In this document: positions 27,676 to 37,061 of the stretch, piece by piece
How positions within the stretch are numbered: the stretch's first letter is position 1
How the letters are laid out: each line of letters begins with the position of its first letter
Origin: an uncultured Desulfomonile sp.
Lineage (GTDB): Bacteria > Desulfobacterota > Desulfomonilia > Desulfomonilales > Desulfomonilaceae
Direction: 5' to 3'
Assembly (NCBI GenBank): GCA_903952205.1
Contig: CAJBEZ010000008.1
Location: 1 to 64,000 of the forward strand
DNA length: 64,000 bases
The notes under the pieces: model-generated
What the model was told of the DNA's origin: nothing
Database searches by the model: none
What the model saw: only the letters and a program-made list of their open reading frames with translations
Made by a program: the position numbers and the translations under genes

Positions 27676-28473
27676 GTGAACAGCTCAGTAAAAGTTCTTG
27701 CTTGCCCGGTATGCCACCACCATTTTTCCCATTTTTGGAACAGTGAGGGAAAAGCCGTTTCGGCTTTCGGATACGGGTTGGATTTTAGACTTTTGCCCCG
27801 CGATTCAAATAGATTATCTGATATCGCCACATGTCCCAACTGTTTTTTTACTTACAGGACCCAGGATTTTCAGACCAGAGTTCCGGAAAACCTGAAACTA
27901 GTTGTAAATTCATCGGCTTATCAGAGTATATTTGTCGTTGAATCAAGCGAGGAAAGACGAGCACGTGCCCAACTCGGTCTCTTGCGTGTTCTGGAGGCAA
28001 AGGGTTTGAACCCCAGAGATTTGGGTATAATGGGGCTCAAAGGTTCCTGGACCGCTCGAGAACTCGGCGCCACGCGTACAGAACAGGAACTGCTTGAAAA
28101 GGCTGATAGCTATCTGGATGACGCCCTCCGACGTGGCCTGACCAAGGGAGATCCGGCAATGGTAATGTACCTGCTGGGAGAGATAAACAGGCGTCGGGAG
28201 TCATTTCTCAGAGCCAGAGAGATGCTGACTTTTTTGGGCAATAATCCTAGGTACAGGTATCCATCGCTATTACTGACCGTTCTCATAGAAGAAGAAGACC
28301 CTACTCCATACTGGTCACAACATTCCCCGGAGCGGATGGAACTGAACTCCACCAAATTCAAAGGCCTATTCCCGCCTCTCAGGAGTATTCCTCCCAGAAA
28401 AACGGAGTTCTCGCCGGATGAGTTAAGAGAAGGACAAGAACAATCGGACGGAGACGACCTTCGCAAATTCTGA
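27676..28473 (+). CDS. DUF2225 protein with zinc-ribbon Cys pairs
   Basis: A 265-residue DUF2225 protein. Two CxxC pairs (ACPVC near residue 10 and TCPNCFF near 50) should bind zinc at the N-terminus. FGYGLDFRLLPRDSNRL is also typical of the family, and the rest is helical and TPR-like. The GTG at 27676 is chosen since AAGGAGG sits 5 bases upstream; an ATG 21 bases earlier contains that site. Function is unknown. Confidence 0.8.
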   Translation: MNSSVKVLACPVCHHHFSHFWNSEGKAVSAFGYGLDFRLLPRDSNRLSDIATCPNCFFTYRTQDFQTRVPENLKLVVNSSAYQSIFVVESSEERRARAQLGLLRVLEAKGLNPRDLGIMGLKGSWTARELGATRTEQELLEKADSYLDDALRRGLTKGDPAMVMYLLGEINRRRESFLRAREMLTFLGNNPRYRYPSLLLTVLIEEEDPTPYWSQHSPERMELNSTKFKGLFPPLRSIPPRKTEFSPDELREGQEQSDGDDLRKF

Positions 28474-28645
28474 GGGCTGCCTTTCGTATTCCCTCAAGTA
28501 TACGATTCAAAAATAATATTGCCTGTATTCTATAACTGCCCTATTTTTCGAGCCGGATCCAGTTGAAAAGGCTTGAATATATGTTATTATATTAAACAAA
28601 GCAGGAAAAGAACGACAGAAAAATGTCTGTAACGGAGGAAAATGG

Positions 28646-30379
28646 ATGAGACCGTACTTCGAGAAGATGGCGGAACTGGGAAAACCTTTAGCCGAGTCCA
28701 AAATACGTGATGGTGAAAGTAACCTTGCGAAGATTCGTGAATTGGAAATCGAGTTGGAGCAAGAAGTTGAAAAAAAACGTTCTGCCGGTCTTCCGGAGAA
28801 AAAAATAAATGACCGCGGTCAGTTAACTGTGTACCAAAGGCTGGAACGCCTTCTGGATCCAGGGAGCTGGCGACCCTTGCATTCAATATTCAACCCCGAA
28901 GACAACGAAGAAGGTAGCACGGGGGTAGTTGACGGCCTCGGAAAAATCAACGGTAAATGGGCCGTCATCATAGGTTTTGACAATAAGGTAATGGCAGGAG
29001 CATGGGTACCGGGGCAGGCCGCCAATGTGCTGAGAGTCACCGATCTCGCCAAGAGATTCAAATTGCCGTTAGTCTGGTTGGTTAACTGTTCAGGAGTAAA
29101 ACTTACCGAGCAGCAGGAGGTGTACCCTGATCGCAGAGGAGGGGGAGCCACATTCTTCCGTCATGCGGAATTGGCAAAACTCGGAATCCCCGTGCTTGCG
29201 GGAATCTATGGAACCAATCCCGCAGGAGGAGGCTATCACGGCATTAGCCCCTCGATACTACTGGCGCACAAAGACTGTAACATCGCTGTTGGCGGTGGCG
29301 GCATTGTCAGCGGTATGACCCCAAAAGGTTTTTTTGATCTTGAAGGCGCTGAGTCCCTGATAAACGCAACCCGCCATTTCAAGGAAGTCCCTCCTGGCAG
29401 TGTGAATATCCATTATAACGAGACGGGATTTTTTAAAAGGGTCTATGACACCGAAGAAGGTCTTCTGAATGCTCTCAGAGAATATATGAGTTATATGCCC
29501 GCGTATGATCCCCGGTTTTTCCGAGTGGCTGATCCGGCGGAGCCCAAGTTTAAGTCCGAAGACCTAAATTACATCGTCCCAATGAATCAGAAGGCCATTT
29601 ATAACTTCAATGACGTGCTGGCGCGGCTGACCGACAACAGCGAACATATGGAATTCAGACCCACCTACGGCCCTGAGGTGTATACCGGCATAGCAAAGAT
29701 TGATGGTTTCGTCGTAGGACTTATCGGCAACAAACAGGGTTTCCTGGGGCAGGGTTATCCCGAATACGCCTCATATCCAGGGATAGGTGGTAAGCTCTAT
29801 CGGCAGGGTCTCATAAAATTAAACGAATTTGTCACACTTTGCGGCCGTGATCGTGTTCCTATTGTTTGGTTCCAGGACACTTCCGGTATTGATGTGGGAG
29901 ACATTGCTGAAAAGGCAGAGCTTCTGGGCCTTGGTCAGTCGCTAATTTATTCCATAGAACAAACAACCGTGCCTATGATGCTTTTCGTGCTTCGTAAGGG
30001 GACGGCTGCTGCTCATTACATTATGGGTGGTCCAACCGCCAACAATCATTGCGCTTTCACGCTGGGAACCCCCGCTAGTGAGATTTACGTTATGCATGGA
30101 GAAACAGCGTCGGCCGCTTCTTTCGCCAGGCGGCTCGTAAAAGAGAAGGACGCCGGTCGTCCGTTAGACCCCGTCATTGACAAGATGAACGCTTTGGCCA
30201 AACAATATTATGATCAATCTCGGCCGATATATTGCGCAAAGAGAGGATTCGTTGACGAAGTAGTTCCTTTCACCAAGATGAGGGAATACATGGTTGCTTT
30301 TGCAGGATGCGCATATCAAAACCCTGATTCGATCTGCCCCCATCATCAGATGATAATCCCCAGAATAATAAAAGGTTAA
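28646..30379 (+). CDS. gcdA: glutaconyl-CoA decarboxylase alpha-type carboxyltransferase
   Basis: A 577-residue biotin-dependent carboxyltransferase with two crotonase-like halves. Motifs include the N-terminal MRPYFEKMAELGKPL, NPAGGGYHGISPSILLAHKD, NIAVGGGGIVSGMTPKGFFD and the second-half GTAAAHYIMGGPTANNHCAF. These are characteristic of glutaconyl-CoA decarboxylase alpha subunits (about 587 residues) rather than propionyl- or acetyl-CoA carboxylases. In the known complex it passes CO2 from glutaconyl-CoA to biotin while a membrane beta subunit pumps Na+. The biotin carrier and beta subunits are not in the window. GGAGG precedes the ATG. Confidence 0.85.
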   Translation: MRPYFEKMAELGKPLAESKIRDGESNLAKIRELEIELEQEVEKKRSAGLPEKKINDRGQLTVYQRLERLLDPGSWRPLHSIFNPEDNEEGSTGVVDGLGKINGKWAVIIGFDNKVMAGAWVPGQAANVLRVTDLAKRFKLPLVWLVNCSGVKLTEQQEVYPDRRGGGATFFRHAELAKLGIPVLAGIYGTNPAGGGYHGISPSILLAHKDCNIAVGGGGIVSGMTPKGFFDLEGAESLINATRHFKEVPPGSVNIHYNETGFFKRVYDTEEGLLNALREYMSYMPAYDPRFFRVADPAEPKFKSEDLNYIVPMNQKAIYNFNDVLARLTDNSEHMEFRPTYGPEVYTGIAKIDGFVVGLIGNKQGFLGQGYPEYASYPGIGGKLYRQGLIKLNEFVTLCGRDRVPIVWFQDTSGIDVGDIAEKAELLGLGQSLIYSIEQTTVPMMLFVLRKGTAAAHYIMGGPTANNHCAFTLGTPASEIYVMHGETASAASFARRLVKEKDAGRPLDPVIDKMNALAKQYYDQSRPIYCAKRGFVDEVVPFTKMREYMVAFAGCAYQNPDSICPHHQMIIPRIIKG

Positions 30380-30417
30380 GAGACTTTACTTTCGATTTGT
30401 TTGGAAGGAGTGAAATA

Positions 30418-30921
30418 ATGAGCGAAACTGAAAAAAATCTCAAAGAGGCGTTTGCTGGAGAATCACAGGCGAATCGCAAGTATTTAGCGTTTGCGAAGAA
30501 GGCCGAACAAGATAACATGAAAGGGGTCGCCAAACTTTTCAAGGCCGCAGCGGCAGCGGAAACTATTCATGCGCACAACCACCTGGAAGTTCTCAAAGGG
30601 GTCGCATCGACTCTGGAAAATCTTAAAGAAGCCTATGGCGGTGAACATCACGAATTCACCTCTATGTATCCCGAGTTTATTAAGGCCGCCAAAGCGGAAA
30701 AAAACAACGCCGCTCTGAAGAGTTTTCATTGGGCGAATGAAGTCGAAAAAGTTCACGGTGAACTTTACCAAAAGGCCGTAGAGGCCGTGGAATCTGGCTC
30801 AACGGTTCCTGAAAAAGATTATTATATCTGTAATAAATGCGGTTATACCGTGGGTGACTCAGCCCCAGACAAATGCCCTGTATGCGGCGCAAAAAAGGAT
30901 GAGTTTTTTATTGCCGATTAG
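30418..30921 (+). CDS. rubrerythrin
   Basis: A 167-residue rubrerythrin. The N-terminal four-helix diiron domain shows ESQANRKYLAFAKKAE and AAAETIHAHNHLEVL. The C-terminal rubredoxin-like iron site is CNKCGYTVGDSAPDKCPVCG (two CxxC pairs). It reduces hydrogen peroxide in anaerobes. The ATG at 30418 follows GGAAGGAG, and a frame seven codons longer has no site. It lies 38 bases after gcdA and may be read through from it; a strong hairpin follows. Confidence 0.93.
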   Translation: MSETEKNLKEAFAGESQANRKYLAFAKKAEQDNMKGVAKLFKAAAAAETIHAHNHLEVLKGVASTLENLKEAYGGEHHEFTSMYPEFIKAAKAEKNNAALKSFHWANEVEKVHGELYQKAVEAVESGSTVPEKDYYICNKCGYTVGDSAPDKCPVCGAKKDEFFIAD

Positions 30922-30933
30922 TGACTAAATAAG

Positions 30934-30983
30934 TCCCGCTCCTTTTTCAGAAAGATCTTACACGAATGAAAAACGGAGCGGGA
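30934..30983 (+). terminator. long hairpin after the rubrerythrin gene
   Basis: TCCCGCTCCTTTTTCA (30934 to 30949) pairs with TGAAAAACGGAGCGGGA (30967 to 30983) except for one bulged base, around a 17-base loop. The position right after a stop codon and before the next gene's leader fits a terminator. The T run is within the stem rather than after it, so it could also be an mRNA-end stabilising structure. Confidence 0.6.
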
Positions 30984-31051
30984 AACACAATTTACCACAC
31001 AATTACAACCTGGAAGAGATCAAAACACATTATTGTGAGGAAGGGGGCGGT

Positions 31052-32230
31052 ATGGCGCAAACTGTTTCGGTTAAAAATATCGGCCTAAGGGGCGTCACAG
31101 TCGCTGACACAAAGATCAGCTTCATAGACGGGAATCAGGGCATACTAATTTATCGCGGATACAGAATTGAAGAGCTGGCTGAAAGATCGACATTCCCAGA
31201 AACCGCTTTCTTGCTTCTGCACGGATATCTGCCATCTACCGAGGAGCTTAAGGTCTTTGCGGGAAAAATCGTTGAGGAAGCTGTAGTCGAGGATTACGTT
31301 TACGATTGCCTAAAAAAGCTGCCAAAAGAATCCAACCCAATGGATGTCCTGCAAGCCGGTGTTCCTCTGCTGGCTATGAGCGATCCCGATCTTTATGATG
31401 AGAGTCGTTCGGCGAACGTTAGAATGGCGACCAGATTAATAGCAAGGCTACCGGTGGTTGTCGCCGCCTGGCATCGAATCAGAAATGGTCTGGAGCCCCT
31501 CCCTTACGATAAAGCTCTTACTCACGCGGGGAACTTCCTGTGGCTCCTCACGGGGCAGAAACCCGACGAGCAAACGGCAAAAGATCTTGATTGCTGTCTG
31601 GTCTTACACGCTGATCACACATTTAACGCCTCGACATTCGCGTGCAGGGGAGTATGCAGCACCCGGGCCCACATGTACTCCGCAGTCTCGGCAGGAGTTG
31701 GCGCCCTTTCGGGAAGCCTGCATGGAGGGGCCAACACTAAAGTTATGGAGATGCTTCTCAAAATAGAGAATGAACCGGATATTGAAGGATGGATAAAGAA
31801 CCAGATTGAATCCGGCCAGAAGATCATGGGATTGGGACACGCAGTTTACAAGACCATGGATCCCAGGGCCAAATTCCTGCGTCCTATGGCCACCAGACTT
31901 GCCAAGGCAAGGAATATGGAAAAATGGGACAACCTTTCCAAGCTGGTTGAGAAGACATCTGTTGAGGAGTTCAACCGGAGGGGTAAGACAGAGATTATGC
32001 CGAATGTGGACTTTTACAGCGCCCCTGTTTATTTCATGATGGGAATACCCAAGGATCTTTTCACCCCTATTTTCGCCATTTCCCGAATCGCTGGATGGTG
32101 CAGCCACATCATTGAAGAAAAATTTGGAGAGGCTCAGGAAAAGCCCATGCTTTACAGGCCTCAAGCAGAGTATGTAGGCAACTACTGCGGTTTGATGGGA
32201 TGTGAATATTCGCCATTGCCTGAAAGGTGA
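31052..32230 (+). CDS. citrate synthase family protein
   Basis: A 392-residue citrate or 2-methylcitrate synthase of the short type. The N-terminal ISFIDGNQGILIYRGYRIEE is followed by HADHTFNASTFACRG, GALSGSLHGGANTKVMEML and MGLGHAVYKTMDPRAKFLRP with the active-site His residues, and by the Asp-containing NVDFYSAPVYFMMGIP. Substrate preference cannot be told from sequence by eye. It stands directly before sdhA/sdhB, which fits a TCA-type context. GGAAGG precedes the ATG. Confidence 0.9.
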   Translation: MAQTVSVKNIGLRGVTVADTKISFIDGNQGILIYRGYRIEELAERSTFPETAFLLLHGYLPSTEELKVFAGKIVEEAVVEDYVYDCLKKLPKESNPMDVLQAGVPLLAMSDPDLYDESRSANVRMATRLIARLPVVVAAWHRIRNGLEPLPYDKALTHAGNFLWLLTGQKPDEQTAKDLDCCLVLHADHTFNASTFACRGVCSTRAHMYSAVSAGVGALSGSLHGGANTKVMEMLLKIENEPDIEGWIKNQIESGQKIMGLGHAVYKTMDPRAKFLRPMATRLAKARNMEKWDNLSKLVEKTSVEEFNRRGKTEIMPNVDFYSAPVYFMMGIPKDLFTPIFAISRIAGWCSHIIEEKFGEAQEKPMLYRPQAEYVGNYCGLMGCEYSPLPER

Positions 32231-32259
32231 CATCCCGTGAATGAAAGGGGTTCGGCAAA

Positions 32260-33978
32260 ATGGATTTCTTTTTTGACGCATTGATAGTGGGATCAGGTCT
32301 GGCGGGATTACGAGCCGCCCTGGAGATTCCCGCCGACTATAAGGTAGGGCTGATTAGCAAGGTTTTCCCGACCCGGTCACATTCCGGCGCCGCTCAGGGT
32401 GGCATAGGGGCTGCGTTGGGTAATGAAGAACCCGACTCCTGGGAATGGCACATGTACGACACAGTCAAGGGGGGAGACTACCTCACAGACCAGGATGCGG
32501 CGGAAACGCTCGCTTCAGACGCTCCAAGGGCTGTCTACGAACTGGAACACATGGGTGTTCCGTTCAACAGAACGGCTGAGGGCAAGATCGCCCAAAGGGC
32601 TTTTGGCGGACACACGAGAGATTTCGGGGAAGGGCCGGTGAAGAGGGCCTGCTATGCCGCAGACCGTACTGGTCGAGTGGTTCTGGACACCCTGTATGGA
32701 AAGGCCCTCGAAAAAAAGGTCCATATTTTTTCAGAGTATTACATGCTGGATCTGATCTTTTCCCAACGCAAAGCCGTCGGAGCGGTTGTTTATGAATTGG
32801 CGACCGGCAATGTTCACGCAGTATGGTCAAAAACGATTCTTATAGCTACAGGGGGATATGGAAGGGTATTCAAGACTAACTCCAATTGTTTCACAAATAC
32901 TGGAGATGGAGTTTATTTCTGCTTCCGAAACGGAATCCCCTTAGAGGACATGGAGTTTGTGCAGTTTCATCCTACGGGGATATATCCACTAGGGGTGTTG
33001 TTAAGTGAGGCTGCTAGAGGGGAGGGCGGTGTCCTTATCAATGGTTTGGGGACTCGTTTTATGCCGGAGTATGCGCCTACGCTACAGGATCTTGCCCCGA
33101 GAGATGTAGTCTCGAGGGCTATTTCCACGGAGATTCGTGCCGGCAGGGGAATAAATGGCGGGGATTACGTGCATCTTGACCTTACCCATCTCGGCGCATC
33201 CAGGATCGAAGAGAAACTCTCCGACATTTCGTCGTTCGCAAGGATTTATTTGGGAATAGACTCGACCAGTCAGCCGATTCCAGTCACACCGACATGTCAC
33301 TACATGATGGGGGGTATACCTACAGATCTCAATGGTAGAGTCGTGGGTCTCGATGGCTCTGTGATTACTGGATTGTACGCTGCAGGGGAGTCGGCTTGTG
33401 TTTCGGTTCATGGCGCTAATAGGCTAGGCACTAACTCTCTCCTGGATCTGGTGGTTTTCGGCAGAAGGGCGGGGAAAGCCATAAGCGAAGACTCCAAAGG
33501 CCTTGAAAGTCCACAACCGATAGAAGGTTCAGCGGTAGATGTTGTGGAGAAAATACGACGGATCAAAAACAGCAAGGGTAAAAAGGCCGCCGGTATCAGG
33601 GCAGGTATGCAGCAAGCCATGACAGACACGTGCTCTGTTTTTCGCAACAAGGAAGACATGGAAAAGGGATTGGATGAAATCAGACGCATCAAAGGCGATT
33701 ACCAATCTGTCTCAATAGACAATAAAGGCGACAAGTTCAACACGGATCTCCTGGAAGCCATGGAACTTGAGTCCTTGCTGGGCCTGGCCGAAGTTATCCT
33801 GGTGTCGGCCCTTAACAGGACTGAAAGTCGAGGCGCTCATTATCGTGAAGACTACCCTGAACGTGACGATCAAAATTGGCTCAAACACTCTCTGGCGACA
33901 TCGAGTCCCGATGGACCGGCAATTTCTTTCAAGCCGGTCAAGATTACCAGGTTTGAGCCCAAGGCGAGGAAGTTCTGA
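32260..33978 (+). CDS. sdhA: succinate dehydrogenase/fumarate reductase flavoprotein subunit
   Basis: A 572-residue flavoprotein. The FAD motif is ALIVGSGLAGLRAALE. SHSGAAQGGIGAALGN contains the region of covalent FAD attachment (the His of the HSGAAQGG type motif). Substrate residues lie in EFVQFHPTGIYP and RDVVSRAI, and NRLGTNSLLDLVVFGRRAG is conserved. It ends in the TGATG overlap with sdhB. No membrane anchor (sdhC or sdhD) gene is found on either side, so the complex must use an anchor encoded elsewhere or be soluble. Confidence 0.93.
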   Translation: MDFFFDALIVGSGLAGLRAALEIPADYKVGLISKVFPTRSHSGAAQGGIGAALGNEEPDSWEWHMYDTVKGGDYLTDQDAAETLASDAPRAVYELEHMGVPFNRTAEGKIAQRAFGGHTRDFGEGPVKRACYAADRTGRVVLDTLYGKALEKKVHIFSEYYMLDLIFSQRKAVGAVVYELATGNVHAVWSKTILIATGGYGRVFKTNSNCFTNTGDGVYFCFRNGIPLEDMEFVQFHPTGIYPLGVLLSEAARGEGGVLINGLGTRFMPEYAPTLQDLAPRDVVSRAISTEIRAGRGINGGDYVHLDLTHLGASRIEEKLSDISSFARIYLGIDSTSQPIPVTPTCHYMMGGIPTDLNGRVVGLDGSVITGLYAAGESACVSVHGANRLGTNSLLDLVVFGRRAGKAISEDSKGLESPQPIEGSAVDVVEKIRRIKNSKGKKAAGIRAGMQQAMTDTCSVFRNKEDMEKGLDEIRRIKGDYQSVSIDNKGDKFNTDLLEAMELESLLGLAEVILVSALNRTESRGAHYREDYPERDDQNWLKHSLATSSPDGPAISFKPVKITRFEPKARKF

Positions 33979-34706
33979 TGAAAGTGACATTGCGGATTTA
34001 CAGGTTTGATCCCTCTGTGGATGAGGCGCCATATTATCGAAATTATGCTATTGAAGCGGAGCCGCATGAACGAGTCCTTGACTGCTTGAACAGAATAAAG
34101 TGGGAACATGATGGCACGCTGTCTTACAGGATGTCCTGCGCTCATGGTGTTTGCGGGTCGGACGCAATGAAAATTAATGGTCGTTGCGCATTGGCGTGCC
34201 AAAAGTTGGTAAGAGACTGCGAGGCCGACTTAATACTGGTGGAACCTTTACCGGCGTTTACAGTTCTAAAGGACCTCATAGTTGATCTGACGCCATTTTT
34301 TGAAAAAGTAGATTTCATCAGACCGTATCTTATTGCTGGAGAACCACCGGAAAAGGAGCGCCTGCAGTCTCCTGAAGACCGGAACAAAATGGGGGAATCT
34401 ATTCGGTGCATTCTATGCGCCTGCTGCACTGCGGCGTGTCCTGTTGCAAATGAAAATGAAACTTTCTTGGGCCCCGCTCCTTTAGTCCAGGCTTTTCGCC
34501 GGATATTTGATTCGCGGGATATTGAGAGGGTCGAACGTTTGCAACAACTGAACGTGGAAAACGGAGTTTGGGCATGCCTGAACCACTACGAGTGCACCAG
34601 GGTTTGCCCCAAGGAGATCCCTGTCACGAAATACATAAATACTACCAAACGTGAGATTAAGCGAGTTTTTGGGCCTACCCAGGAGAAAAAAGATACTTCA
34701 GCTTAG
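33978..34706 (+). CDS. sdhB: succinate dehydrogenase/fumarate reductase iron-sulfur subunit
   Basis: A 242-residue iron-sulfur protein. The [2Fe-2S] site is SCAHGVCGSDAMKINGRCAL(AC), with Asp in place of one Cys as in some SdhB proteins. The 4Fe-4S and 3Fe-4S sites are CILCACCTAACPV and ACLNHYECTRVCPKEIP. It overlaps sdhA by one base and so is translationally coupled. It passes electrons from the flavin towards a quinone-binding anchor. Confidence 0.93.
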   Translation: MKVTLRIYRFDPSVDEAPYYRNYAIEAEPHERVLDCLNRIKWEHDGTLSYRMSCAHGVCGSDAMKINGRCALACQKLVRDCEADLILVEPLPAFTVLKDLIVDLTPFFEKVDFIRPYLIAGEPPEKERLQSPEDRNKMGESIRCILCACCTAACPVANENETFLGPAPLVQAFRRIFDSRDIERVERLQQLNVENGVWACLNHYECTRVCPKEIPVTKYINTTKREIKRVFGPTQEKKDTSA

Positions 34707-34838
34707 ACTCAGGCCTAAAGATCGTGATAAATTGAAATTCGTTGCAGCAAAGATGATTGTTTGGCGCATGTTGTGGTAATGCATCCGGCGGGGTATATAT
34801 TGGGTAATTAGTGTGGGTTGATCGGAGCGATTCATAAC

Positions 34839-36827
34839 ATGCAGGATAAACTCCAAAATCTACGTCTTCCTCTGGATGGTCATATTGACCTGACTTACCG
34901 ATGCAATAACCACTGCCGGCACTGCTGGTTGTGGTTACCGGCGAACTTAAGAGAACAAAAAGAAGAACTAACTTTTGATGAAATAAAACGTATCGTTGAT
35001 GAAGCCCGGTCCATGGGTTGCCGTAAATGGAGTATATCCGGTGGTGAGCCAATGCTGCGGCCCGATTTCCCGGAAATCTTCGACTATGTTACCAGTAAGG
35101 CCGTCTCATATAGCCTCAACACCAATGGGACCCTCATTACCCCAGAAATGGCAACGATCCTGAAGCGCAAGGGAACGAAAATGGTCGCCCTATATGGGGC
35201 CACCAAGGAAACCTATGACCATGTCACCCGCCATCCCGGCGGCTTTGAAAAGGTCATGCGGGGCTTCAGTTACCTGAAGGAAGCAGGGGCCGGGTTCATA
35301 GTGCAGTTGATCCCTATGCGGGACAACTGGCATGAATGGGACGAGATGCAGGAACTGGCGCAGTCTCTGAGCAGTCATTGGCGTATCGGCGCCCCATGGC
35401 TGTATCTGTCGGCAAGCGGTGATCCGAGGGTAAATGAGGAGATCAGGAGGCAGAGGCTTGACCCGAAGGATGTGGTGGAACTCGATAAACCCGACATGAC
35501 TTATGATGAAAACATGGGGGGAGAAACCGGGCCCCATTCATGCCAAAACTGTGAAGATGACTATCTGTTCGCGAGTTGTATAAAGGGTCGTCGTGATTTT
35601 CACGTAGATCCCTATGGAAAGATGAGTTTCTGCGCTTTTCTGAAAGATCCAGCGTTTCGCTATGACTTACGCCAGGGTAGTTTTGAAGATTGCTGGGAAC
35701 GCTTTATCCCGTCGTTATCGGTCAAGGCGCAGCTTGGACGGGAATATGTCGAGAACTGTGGCGCCTGTGAAAACCGGCGGGACTGCCGGTGGTGCGCTGT
35801 GTACGCCTGGCTCGAACACAGGCGATTTTCCGCGCCTGTCGAACATCTGTGTGAAGTGGCGACTGCAAACAGTCGTTTCAAGAAAGACTGGAGGACCTCA
35901 CATCGCCGTTTTTATAAAATTGCAGGGATAACTATTCAGGTTGACAGCGATCTGCCCTTCACAGATCAGACCTTTCACCCCAAGTTTGCGGCCTTCCGCG
36001 TTGACGGACCCGGTCCGGACACGGTGAGCATACGTCATCACTTCAGTCTGCCCGACCTGACAGGCAAGGATTTGGGTCGCGAGATGTACCGCAAACCGCC
36101 CTGGGCCATATACAGGCAAAACTCCTCCTATATCTATCTCGGCATCTCGCCTCAACCTGACGACCCTACACTGCACAGGGCCGTGACTTTCAATAACGAC
36201 CATTCCAGGGCAAAGATATACAACAATCAGAAAGAAGTCTGGCTGAATGGCGATCTACATTCTCTGACGCTTTTCCCTTCGGACCAGGTCTTGATCGCCC
36301 GCCTCCTGGCTGACCGGCAGGGTTGTTACTTCCATTCCGCGGCCGCCATCGTAAATGGCGCTGGAATGATCTTTATTGGCCACTCAGAGGCCGGTAAGAC
36401 CACGACGACGCATTTGCTGACGGATGCGAGCCGACCCGGAAACGGCAGTTCGAACCTTCAGGTTGAGATCCTCTGCGATGACCGGAACATAGTCCGGCGC
36501 CTCGAGGACGGCTGGTGGGTTTACGGCACATGGAGTCACGGTGATAGCCCTCTAATCTCCGCTAACGGAGCGCCTATGCACGCGATCCTCTTCCTTGAGC
36601 AGGGCGACGAAAACACGCTGACCCCGCTTATTGACCGGAAAGAGATAGTCCGGCGCCTCCTGGGGTGTGTAGTCAAATCATTTGTCACAGCGGACTGGTG
36701 GAACAAAACCCTCGACACGATTGAGCGGATGTCACACGAGGCCCCCTGCTACGTCATGCGGTTCGACAGGACAGGAAAGATTGTGGAGGAGCTAGTCAAA
36801 CTGGCCGACCGTCCCTCGTTCATGTGA
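34839..36827 (+). CDS. radical SAM/SPASM protein fused to an HPr-kinase-like domain
   Basis: A 662-residue two-part protein. Residues 15 to 210 are a radical SAM domain with TYRCNNHCRHCW (CxxxCxxC for the 4Fe-4S/SAM cluster, Cys22, 26, 29) and the SISGGEPMLRPDF segment. Residues 230 to 345 carry a Cys-rich SPASM domain for auxiliary clusters (CQNC, CGACENRRDCRWC, HLCEV). From about residue 350 the chain turns into a fold like HPr kinase/PEP carboxykinase, with P-loop FIGHSEAGKTTTTHLL near 512 and CDDRNIVRR after it. HPr-kinase-like enzymes phosphorylate the C-terminal Ser in some lasso peptide pathways, but fusion to a radical SAM enzyme is unusual to me. I use the ATG at 34839; a TTG 21 bases upstream is possible. 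First gene of the peptide-modification cluster. Confidence 0.85.
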   Translation: MQDKLQNLRLPLDGHIDLTYRCNNHCRHCWLWLPANLREQKEELTFDEIKRIVDEARSMGCRKWSISGGEPMLRPDFPEIFDYVTSKAVSYSLNTNGTLITPEMATILKRKGTKMVALYGATKETYDHVTRHPGGFEKVMRGFSYLKEAGAGFIVQLIPMRDNWHEWDEMQELAQSLSSHWRIGAPWLYLSASGDPRVNEEIRRQRLDPKDVVELDKPDMTYDENMGGETGPHSCQNCEDDYLFASCIKGRRDFHVDPYGKMSFCAFLKDPAFRYDLRQGSFEDCWERFIPSLSVKAQLGREYVENCGACENRRDCRWCAVYAWLEHRRFSAPVEHLCEVATANSRFKKDWRTSHRRFYKIAGITIQVDSDLPFTDQTFHPKFAAFRVDGPGPDTVSIRHHFSLPDLTGKDLGREMYRKPPWAIYRQNSSYIYLGISPQPDDPTLHRAVTFNNDHSRAKIYNNQKEVWLNGDLHSLTLFPSDQVLIARLLADRQGCYFHSAAAIVNGAGMIFIGHSEAGKTTTTHLLTDASRPGNGSSNLQVEILCDDRNIVRRLEDGWWVYGTWSHGDSPLISANGAPMHAILFLEQGDENTLTPLIDRKEIVRRLLGCVVKSFVTADWWNKTLDTIERMSHEAPCYVMRFDRTGKIVEELVKLADRPSFM

Positions 36828-36866
36828 TACAACGACAAATGTAATGGAGATAGCCAAGAGGCAAAA

Positions 36867-37037
36867 ATGACGCAACGTTACACAATCCAGGCTGTTATTT
36901 ATCCGGGGGATGAAACGGTGCAGAATCTTAGAGACGCTATTCATCTACATTTGGAGGGAGAGGATCTGGTTGATATGGGACTGGTTCCGCACGCTCCACT
37001 ATTGGCAACTATGGAGATGGATCCGATATATGCCTGA
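36867..37037 (+). pseudogene. HicB-like antitoxin remnant
   Basis: A 56-codon frame. It opens like HicB antitoxins (YTIQAVIYPGDE), lacks the central core and then gives their C-terminal part (TVQNLRDAIHLHLEG and PHAPLLATMEM). The middle ~25 residues have been lost in frame. No HicA toxin gene is next to it. It sits in the gap between the first and second radical SAM genes and is probably a leftover of insertion, though a short peptide could still be made. AAGAGG lies 6 bases before the ATG. Confidence 0.5.
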
Positions 37038-37061
37038 ATGCCCGATGAACTGTGACGGAAA

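Noticed and set aside
31604-32281. 225-codon minus-strand frame over citrate synthase
   Set aside because: Antisense to a certain citrate synthase gene, with no domain of its own.
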